This document shows, piece by piece, positions 17,047-24,500 of a DNA stretch of 64,000 bases. Source of the stretch: an uncultured Muribaculaceae bacterium. Lineage in GTDB: Bacteria; Bacteroidota; Bacteroidia; Bacteroidales; Muribaculaceae. The first letter of the stretch is position 1, and each line of letters starts with the position of its first letter. Location: positions 1 through 64,000 of the forward strand of contig CAUBJF010000004.1 in NCBI GenBank assembly GCA_958436175.1. Direction: 5' to 3'. The position numbers and the translations under genes are program-made. Below the pieces are notes generated by a model. It had not been told where the DNA came from, did not search any database, and saw only the letters and a program-made list of their open reading frames with translations.

Positions 17047-17841
17047 ATGAATATGGCAAAAGTTAAATCTGTAGGCGAGCTCTTCGACCTGACCGGCAGG
17101 GTTGCTATCGTGACCGGTGCGGCCGACGGTATAGGCAGGGGTTGTGCTGAGATTCTGGCAGCATCAGGCGCATCGGTGGTGGTGAGCGACAGGTCGCTGG
17201 AAAAAGCACAGACCGTGGCCGACACCATCAACACGGGAGGCGGCACGGCGATAGCCCTGGAATGTAATGTGATGAGGGAATCGGACCTGCAGGCCTTGGT
17301 CGACAATACTGTCAAGGCTTTCGGAACAGTCAATATCCTTGTCAACAATGTCGGTATCGGCGGCGGCGGTCGGGAGAATCCCTATAATATCGACAGGGCA
17401 TATGTCGAGCGGGTCTTTGCCGTCAACGTATTCGCACCATGGGAGCTGATCAAGCTGTCAGCCCCTTATATGTCCGAGTCGGGCTATGGCAGTGTGGTCA
17501 ATATCACCTCGATAGGCTCAGTCTGCAAGGATCCGGGGATGGCTATATATGCCGGTTCTAAAGCTGCGCTTAACCATATGTCGGCAAACTTGTGCTATGA
17601 CTATGGCCTAATGGGTATCCGAATCAACAATGTCGGGCCCGGAGCTACGAGGACTTCTGCCCTGGCGAGTGTCCTTACCCCCGAAATAGAAGCTGTGATG
17701 CTTCAGCACACACCTCTCAAACGACTCGGCGAGGTGAGTGATATCGCACGCGCCGTCCTTTTCTTTGCCTCGCCGATATCTTCGTGGGTCAATGGCCAGG
17801 TACTCTTCGTCAACGGCGGAGGCTCTCAGACACTCGGATGA
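17047..17841 (+). CDS. Short-chain dehydrogenase resembling 7-alpha-hydroxysteroid dehydrogenase
   Basis: This 264-residue classical SDR starts at 17047. It has the cofactor motif TGAADGIG (residues 23-30), Asp48 after the second strand (NAD preference), the NNVG motif near 100-103, catalytic Ser155 and Y168xxxK172. The C-terminal part (VLTPEIEAVMLQHTPLKRLG, then SWVNGQVLFVNGGG) closely recalls E. coli HdhA, which oxidises the 7-alpha hydroxyl of bile acids. Gut Bacteroidales do carry such enzymes. SDR substrates are hard to predict, so the steroid role is a hypothesis. An AraC regulator follows on the same strand after 103 bases. Confidence 0.8.
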   Translation: MNMAKVKSVGELFDLTGRVAIVTGAADGIGRGCAEILAASGASVVVSDRSLEKAQTVADTINTGGGTAIALECNVMRESDLQALVDNTVKAFGTVNILVNNVGIGGGGRENPYNIDRAYVERVFAVNVFAPWELIKLSAPYMSESGYGSVVNITSIGSVCKDPGMAIYAGSKAALNHMSANLCYDYGLMGIRINNVGPGATRTSALASVLTPEIEAVMLQHTPLKRLGEVSDIARAVLFFASPISSWVNGQVLFVNGGGSQTLG

Positions 17842-17911
17842 TTTGTGGTCGATATTCCTAATAAACTGGATTAAAAGGGAAGCTTGATGGCGGATGTTCC
17901 ATCGATTTTTG

Positions 17912-17919
17912 TAATTTTG
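17912..17919 (+). promoter_or_regulatory. Likely -7 element for the AraC regulator
   Basis: TAATTTTG matches TAnnTTTG 25 bases before the ATG at 17945. The -33 element is weak (CTTG at 17883-17886, spacing 25). Confidence 0.4.
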
Positions 17920-17944
17920 GCCTTTGTAAACGAAGCAAAAATCA

Positions 17945-18859
17945 ATGGCAACAGAACAACAGGAAATAGAGGGTATCAACTATCTGAAGAGAGTGTCCTC
18001 TGATTACAGCGAGATCGACAACTGCTGTATATTCGTCCATATTGAATCTCCTCTGCATTTTGGAGAGAACGACATCGACCGTGTGCAGCGCCGCATATCG
18101 GACCATATGTTGTTCCTGGTTCTTGTCAGCGGTTCGATGTCCATAAACTATAATTCGGAGCACTACAATCTGGCTGGACCTGTCATCCTCTGTATCCCCG
18201 ACGGGACGATGCTGCAGATAGAGTCAGTAGATACAAACAATCTCGACCTCTATCTCCTCATATATCAGAAGAGTTTCGCCCAGGAAGTCAACATTTCTCA
18301 TTCTTTTCTGGCTGGATCGGCTCTGGTGGACTACGACAGCCCTGTAATTTCGCTGAAGGACAACGAACTGTCCCTGATGCTGAGATATTTCAAACTGATT
18401 CATGCTGTTATGTCGGATACATATAATATCCGCATCAACGGCCAGATTGTTGCCAATCTGACGGCATCGTTGTTCTACCAGCTCTTATTGTTGATGTTCA
18501 AGCGGGTAGAGACAAATTCCCAGGTCTGTAGCGGACAGAGGCGCAGCAACTATGTACGTCAGTTCCTGAAACTCGTGCATCTGCATTATATGCGCGAGCG
18601 TTCGGTGGCATTCTACGCCTCGCAGCTGTTCATATCGCCCAAATACCTGTCGCTCCTTGTCAAGGAGGCCACCGGGCGCTCGGCAGTGCGCTGGATAGAC
18701 AGTTTTGTGATTCTTGAGGCCAAGAACCAGCTCCGCTACTCCGGCAAGAACATCCAGCAGGTCGCCTATTCCCTGAATTTCTCGAACCAGTCGTCGTTCG
18801 GCAAATATTTCAAGCACATGACGGGCATGTCGCCATCGGAGTATCAGAAAAATTCATAG
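17945..18859 (+). CDS. AraC-family transcriptional regulator
   Basis: This 304-residue regulator has an N-terminal sensing region of beta-rich type (residues about 25-170) and a C-terminal pair of helix-turn-helix motifs (about 205-300). Characteristic parts are ASQLFISPKYLSLLVKEATG and the second HTH ending in FSNQSSFGKYFKHMTGMSPS. It lies just downstream of the SDR gene in the same direction and may respond to the same compound. Its end overlaps the convergent MATE gene by 6 bases. Confidence 0.88.
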   Translation: MATEQQEIEGINYLKRVSSDYSEIDNCCIFVHIESPLHFGENDIDRVQRRISDHMLFLVLVSGSMSINYNSEHYNLAGPVILCIPDGTMLQIESVDTNNLDLYLLIYQKSFAQEVNISHSFLAGSALVDYDSPVISLKDNELSLMLRYFKLIHAVMSDTYNIRINGQIVANLTASLFYQLLLLMFKRVETNSQVCSGQRRSNYVRQFLKLVHLHYMRERSVAFYASQLFISPKYLSLLVKEATGRSAVRWIDSFVILEAKNQLRYSGKNIQQVAYSLNFSNQSSFGKYFKHMTGMSPSEYQKNS

Positions 18860-20230
18860 CTGAGGGCTCAGGGCATCGTGCCGTACAGCTTTCAGGCTAT
18901 GCATCACCCATATGATGAAGGCGGCTGTGACGACAGTGGCCAGGATGTCGGAGTAGGGGAACGAGAGCCATACGCCCTTCAGCCCGAAATACCTGGGCAG
19001 CATAAGCAGCAAGGGGATAAGGAATATTACCTGACGCGAAAGACTCAATATTATTGCTATCGTAGCTTTGCCTATACTTTGGAAAAGTGCTGTCGAAATC
19101 ACTTGGAATCCTACAACCGGGAACGCTACCAGGCATGTGCTCAGTGCTATGTCTGTGGCTTCGAGAAGGTCCGGGTCTGAGGTGAAGGCTCGGCCGATAC
19201 CTGTAGGATATACAAGACCGATTATAGCACCGACAGTTGTGATGGTGGTAGCGGCTCCGACGGCGAGGTAGAACGCCTTGCGCAGACGGTGTATGTCGCC
19301 CGAGCCATAGTTGTAGCCTACGATGGGCTGCATGCCCTGGCATATGCCGAGGACTATAGTGACAAGCAGGGATGTGAAGGTCACCATGATACCGGCGGCT
19401 CCTATTGCCCTGTCGCCGCCGAACTCATAGAGCGAGTGATTGACGAGCGCGTTGATACCGCATGCCGCGGCATTGACGAGCGCAGGAGCGGCCCCGATGG
19501 ATATTATGCCGAGCACCACTTCCCATCTGAGGCGGTAGGTGCCTTTGCAGAAGTGGAGCGTCACGTCGCGGCGGAAGAAATGACCGATGACGTAGTATGC
19601 CGAAGCCGCCATTGCTATGTCCGTGGCGAGAGAGGCACCGGAAATGCCCATGTCGAACACTTTGATTAAAATCGGATCCAGACCGACGTTCACGACAGCA
19701 CCGAGGAGCATTGTCATCATTGCTTTGCGCGGATAGCCCGAAGCGCGCATGATGTTGTTGAAGCCATAGGCGAGGTTTGTGAGCAGCAGCCCCGGCAGAA
19801 GGGTCAACATGTACTCCCTGGCGTAGGGCAACGTGGTCTCGCTGGCTCCGAAGGCTCGGAGCATGGGATCCATGAAGACGGCGAAGGCTATGATGTAGAT
19901 TGTCGCGTTGACGAGGGTTAGGGTCATGGCGTTGCCAAGAAGCTGCTCGGCCTGGTCTTTGTGCCCGGCTCCGAGAACTATCGATACGCGGGAGGAGGAA
20001 CCGACACCTACGAGGACACCTATGGCAGTGGCGAGGTTCATCACGGGGAAGGTCACAGCCAGCCCCGCGATGGCATCCGGTCCGCACCACTGGCCGATGA
20101 AGATGCGGTCGACGACGTTGTAGAGCGCCATCACCAGCATACCCACGACCGACGGCAGGCTGTATTCCCATAGGAGCCTCCCGACAGGCTTATGCGAAAG
20201 TTCTCCGAGTCGTTGCGTATTAGAACTCAT
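18854..20230 (-). CDS. MATE-family efflux transporter
   Basis: This 458-residue inner-membrane protein has about twelve hydrophobic segments in two related halves, as in MatE antiporters that export drugs or metabolites in exchange for Na+ or H+. Early landmarks are GRLLWEYSLPSVVGMLVMAL and NVVDRIFIGQWCG, typical of the family N-terminus, with FNNIMRASGYPRKAM in the first half. It stands alone between the AraC gene and a hairpin at 20244-20278. Confidence 0.9.
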   Translation of the reverse strand: MSSNTQRLGELSHKPVGRLLWEYSLPSVVGMLVMALYNVVDRIFIGQWCGPDAIAGLAVTFPVMNLATAIGVLVGVGSSSRVSIVLGAGHKDQAEQLLGNAMTLTLVNATIYIIAFAVFMDPMLRAFGASETTLPYAREYMLTLLPGLLLTNLAYGFNNIMRASGYPRKAMMTMLLGAVVNVGLDPILIKVFDMGISGASLATDIAMAASAYYVIGHFFRRDVTLHFCKGTYRLRWEVVLGIISIGAAPALVNAAACGINALVNHSLYEFGGDRAIGAAGIMVTFTSLLVTIVLGICQGMQPIVGYNYGSGDIHRLRKAFYLAVGAATTITTVGAIIGLVYPTGIGRAFTSDPDLLEATDIALSTCLVAFPVVGFQVISTALFQSIGKATIAIILSLSRQVIFLIPLLLMLPRYFGLKGVWLSFPYSDILATVVTAAFIIWVMHSLKAVRHDALSPQL

Positions 20231-20243
20231 AGCTTATATATGA

Positions 20244-20278
20244 GTAAAGGGACATTCGCTGTGCGAGTGTCCCTTTAC
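20244..20278 (-). terminator. Strong hairpin between the TPR gene and the MATE gene
   Basis: An 11-base perfect stem, GTAAAGGGACA (20244-20254) with TGTCCCTTTAC (20268-20278), is extended inside by CGC/GCG. It lies 41 bases past the TPR stop codon and 13 bases before the MATE start codon. It lacks a strong T run after the stem, so it could terminate the TPR transcript or act as a leader hairpin for the MATE gene. Confidence 0.5.
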
Positions 20279-20319
20279 GGTGTTATGACTGTTTGTAAGG
20301 AATTCGTATCGTCAGTATC

Positions 20320-20970
20320 CTATTTAGCCTGGGACTGGGCGAGGGCTCGCTGATAGAATTTTTCGATATTGCCCTGCGTCGACTGGGCGTACACAGGATA
20401 GTCGTCGAGGATTTCTTTGTATGCTTTTGCTTCGTCGGCGAAGTTGCCTTGGGCGCGATAGATGTTGGCTTCCTTGATGAGGACGAAAGGAACGATTTCG
20501 GGATTTTCGTCGGCCTTCGAGATGGCTTTCTTGTAGCAGGAAAGAGCTTCGTCGTAGTTGTCGAGGTTGACATAGCAGTCACCCTTTAGTGCATAGACAC
20601 CGGCAGCGGCGATATCGTCGTCGAGCGATGCGTTGTCGAGGGCTTTAATAGCTTCTTCGTACTTGCCGTTACGGTAGAGGATGATACCCATCTCGGCTGC
20701 AGCGCGGTTACCGCTCTTGTAGCCTGCATGGGCTGCATCGGCGTAGAGGTTGAGGGCGATAGAGTCGTTCTGGGCGGCATCGGCGCGAGCTACGAGTTCG
20801 TCGGCTTTACGGCTGCCGTTCTGTGCTATCAGAATCCATACGAGGATACCGATAATGATGACGAGGACGGCGATGGAGCACCACATGATGGATTTTTTGT
20901 TCGCCTGGGCCTTGGCGACGATGTCTTCAGCTTCCTCGACTTGTGTGGGAGTCGGATTTGTTTTTTCCAT
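20320..20970 (-). CDS. Membrane-anchored tetratricopeptide repeat protein
   Basis: This 216-residue protein has a charged cytoplasmic N-terminus, one membrane segment (about residues 28-48, MWCSIAVLVIIIGILVWILI) and a periplasmic helical part with several tetratricopeptide repeats (for example NGKYEEAIKALDNAS and LDNYDEALSCYKKAI). The architecture resembles YfgM/BamD-like accessory proteins that bind partners at the membrane, but no exact family is claimed. Confidence 0.8.
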   Translation of the reverse strand: MEKTNPTPTQVEEAEDIVAKAQANKKSIMWCSIAVLVIIIGILVWILIAQNGSRKADELVARADAAQNDSIALNLYADAAHAGYKSGNRAAAEMGIILYRNGKYEEAIKALDNASLDDDIAAAGVYALKGDCYVNLDNYDEALSCYKKAISKADENPEIVPFVLIKEANIYRAQGNFADEAKAYKEILDDYPVYAQSTQGNIEKFYQRALAQSQAK

Positions 20971-21038
20971 TGATATCGTTGGTTTCGTTTTTATACGTTA
21001 TTGCACGGCGGCTTCGTGCTGAAGCCACATTCGAGTTG

Positions 21039-21046
21039 CAAAAGTA
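21039..21046 (-). promoter_or_regulatory. Likely -7 element for the TPR gene
   Basis: TACTTTTG on the minus strand lies about 70 bases before the start at 20970. No good TTTG is seen at the expected upstream spacing. Confidence 0.35.
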
Positions 21047-21112
21047 GTGATTCTTCCTTAAATATCGAAATTTCAGCCTACGTTTTTGGCTTTTTTTTAA
21101 GGTATCATGCCT

Positions 21113-21565
21113 CTATTCGCGCAGCTTGGAGTCGATAATGATGGTTACGGGTCCGTCGTTGACCAGTGATACCTGCATATCAGCGCCGAAAACGCCTTTT
21201 TTCGTCTCTTTGCCGAGGAGACGGGCACACTCGGTGCAGTATAGCTCGTAGAGTGGTATGGCGAGTTCGTGACCGGCGGCACGTATGTAGCTCGGGCGGT
21301 TGCCCTTGCGTGTCGAGGCGTTGAGCGTAAACTGGCTGACGGCAAGGATTTCGCCGTCGATGTCGGCCACGGAGCGGTTCATGACTCCTGCTTCGTCGTC
21401 GAAGATGCGCAGCCCGACGGTTTTGGCGGCAAGCCAGCGTGCGTCGTCCTCGCTGTCGCCCTCGGCCACGCCGACAAGCACCATCAGGCCCGTGCCTATG
21501 GCCGAATGGAGCTTGCCGCCGATGTTGACCGATGATTCTGTCGTTCTCTGTATTACGATTCTCAT
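21113..21565 (-). CDS. dtd: D-aminoacyl-tRNA deacylase
   Basis: This 150-residue cytoplasmic enzyme hydrolyses D-amino acids from mischarged tRNA. The two active-site motifs are present: SQFTLNAST with the following KGNRPSY, and the Gly-Pro motif in NDGPVTI near the C-terminus. The start at 21565 (MRIVIQRTTESSV) matches the family N-terminus; an upstream ATG at 21577 would overlap the preceding gene. It begins 4 bases after the stop of the macroglobulin-like gene and may be co-transcribed with it. Confidence 0.95.
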   Translation of the reverse strand: MRIVIQRTTESSVNIGGKLHSAIGTGLMVLVGVAEGDSEDDARWLAAKTVGLRIFDDEAGVMNRSVADIDGEILAVSQFTLNASTRKGNRPSYIRAAGHELAIPLYELYCTECARLLGKETKKGVFGADMQVSLVNDGPVTIIIDSKLRE

Positions 21566-21569
21566 AGTC

Positions 21570-24500
21570 TTACTCAACTGTTACTGTGCAGCCTCCGCTG
21601 TGTGCTGTCAGTTCGGGAGCGTACTGGCTCTGGAGGGTGGCTATGCCGGAGCTGAAGCTGCCTGCCTGGGCTGCGGTCATGTCGTAGGTGACGTGGTATG
21701 TACCCTTTGGAAGCCAGCCGAGGAAGAGGCGTGTGGAGGCATCGAGGTTCTCGCGATAGAAGGCGAGGGTGCCGTCGTAGACGTAGCCCGGGAGCTGGTC
21801 GACGGGCTCGAAGGTTGCGGCACGTTCGTCGTCGATGCTGACATACTGCAGGTCGCGTTTGGCTTTGATGACAAGCTGTACGCGGACGGTTTGCCCGGCT
21901 TTGAAATTACGTGTTTCTTTCCATTCGCCCTTATCGAGGACGAGGAAGCGCTTCTCGATGGAGAGGTCGCGGCCCGGACGGGCTTCTACCTCTGTCATCA
22001 CGCGTTTGCCGACGGATACTACAGAGCCGTAGGAAGGATTGATGCCGTTGGTGGCTATGCTGAGCGTCATGGGCTTGCCGTTGCTGTCGGGAAGCACTGT
22101 CGAGAAATATCCCGTAGGACGTTCGACGGAGCTTATCTCGAGAGCCTTGCCGTCGACGGTGACATTGTCGCTGACAGGGACGGAAGTCCAGTCGCTGCCG
22201 GTCATGAGTATGCCTGCGATAACATAGTCGGGATTATAAGCACCGAGGTTGTCGCTTGCCTGGGCGCGCACGATGAGCCACTGGCGCATGGCGTCGATCT
22301 CTTTTGCCGGAGCACCCATCGCGGCGTATGCCTGGATGATGGTGGCATAGGAACGTACGTCGTTGACGCTCGGGAAGCAGAGTCCCATGCCTTCTTTTTC
22401 GACACCGAACTGGCGTATTGATTCGAGTATGTTTCCGGCGAGGGCTGAGCGGCCGTTGGCATTGAGGATGAGTATGTCGTAGGCTTTCGTGACGAGGGCT
22501 GCTTTCTTCCATTTGGAAGTGATTTCGGCAACTGTGCGTCGTATGAGCTGAGTGCCTGCGACATTGGTCTTAAGCTGCGGCATGAGCGCTGCGATGAGTG
22601 CGAAGTCCGGGTCGGTCTTCGGTGCGTCGGCTCTTGTAGCCTCTTTCTGGAGATAGTCGAAGGCTGCCTGGAGGTCGGGCTGCTTGTCGGTCGGAATGGC
22701 GTTCATGTTCAGTGAGTTGGCGAGTGCGATGGTGGTCAGGACATTTTCGGTTGCCCAGACTGATGATTCGCGTCTCCACGGACCCCATGCGAAGCCGCCG
22801 TCGCGGTTCTGTAGCTTGGCCAGGGCGGAATAGGTGGCTTTTATTGCTGCTTCAGCCTTGTCGGGATCGAGGAGTTCCGTCAGGGCTTCCATACGGCTGG
22901 TCTGGTCGGAGGCCATCTGTACCCATGGGGTCTCGCCGAGAAGGAGCTTCTTGAGTTCTTCGTTTTTGGAGAGCATGGATTTCAGGGCATTCTCCGACGG
23001 ATTGTCCTTCCATGTGCGCAGAGCTGCTGCTATGTCGGGGTTGCTGCCGACTATCTTGCGTGCTGCCAGTGCCGAGAAGAGCTCGCCTGAAAGACCGTTC
23101 GAGGTCGTCGAGCCGCTGTGTATGCCGCGCATGGCTTTCACGATGGTCCAGATGGGGTTCTGGCAGTACTGCAGGGTGCGTACTGCGCCATCGGCAGCCG
23201 GGAGGGTCAGCACGTAGGGTTCTTTCGTGTCGGGATTGAGGTAGAACTCGGTGCTCTCGATGACTGTCGCGGCTGTCGACAGCACGGGGATGAGCGCCTG
23301 CTCGCCGTCGGAGAAGTTGCCGGCAGCGACGCGTACGCGGTAGCCTATGCTTGCAGCATCGACGGGAGCCGTGATGTCGGCGGAGACAAGGGTGGAGCCG
23401 TTAGCGGCGATGCTGGCGGTCGACATTGTGCTGTCGATGGTCTTGCCTGTGCTGACATCGAAGATCTCGACTACGGAGGTGATATTCTGCACGGAGTCGG
23501 TGTTGTTGAATACCGTAGCCAGTACACGCGCCTTGTCGCCCTGGCGCAGGAAGCGCGGCAGGTTGGACTGAACCATTACGGGCTTGTTGGCGATGCACTG
23601 AGCCATGTAGGAGGCCGTCCGGAGATCCTTGCTCCAGGCAAATGCTCTAAGTTGCCAGCTGCCTATGGCATTGGGGACTACGAAAGTAAGGTCGATGTTG
23701 CCTTCGGCATCGGAGGTAAGCGACGGATTCCATAGAGCCTGCAGCACTTCGGCGACGCGGTAGTCGAAGTTCTTGTTATTCGCTTCGCTTTTTTCTTCGA
23801 GAGGTGCGGCCATATCCTCAGCCTCTTCTGCCTCCTCTGTTATACCGCCTGCAGCGGTACTTTCTGCCGTCATCAATTCGTTAAGAGTATCATTGGCTTC
23901 ATCAGGCATGGCGGCGGCATACTTCATCATGCGTGTTCCGCGGATTCGGAAGTTCGAGATTCCGCTGAACATCCATTCTGGCAGCTGTAGGGAGCTTTCT
24001 TTCAGTGTTTTTATTTTGCCGTTAACTGAGAAGTTTGACGGGTAGTTCCCGAACATATCAATCCACGAACTGATATCATTGGAATAAAGGTTTTCGAATG
24101 TAGGCCAAGTGAAGCCTCTGATTTCGTCGAGGGCACGGTTGTACATCGTTGCCATCATGGCAGCTTCGGCGATTCCTTTGCTGTCACTGTCGACGAAGCG
24201 GAAGCGCCATGTCTCGCTGCTTCCCGGAACGAGTTTGTCGCGGAAGCTTTCGGCGATGATTTCAGGCTGTTTAGGAGCAGGATGTTTAATACTTACTGTT
24301 TCGTCATAGGGACGACACTCTTTGACGGTCACTAATTGGAGTGTCAGATATCCCTGAGTTTCCTTGGTATCGATTTGGAGCCTGTGAAAACCGGCTTTAA
24401 GTTCTTTTACATAGTTGCGGATGAGAGAAGACCCTGCTGATTCGATGCAGAAGAGATATGCCTTGGGGCTTCGTATACCGATAAGTATTTCTGTCTTGTC

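Noticed and set aside
17042..18862. Prophage or toxin-antitoxin system near the S24 regulator and AraC genes
   Set aside because: No phage structural, lysis or toxin genes are seen; the neighbours are metabolic or housekeeping genes.
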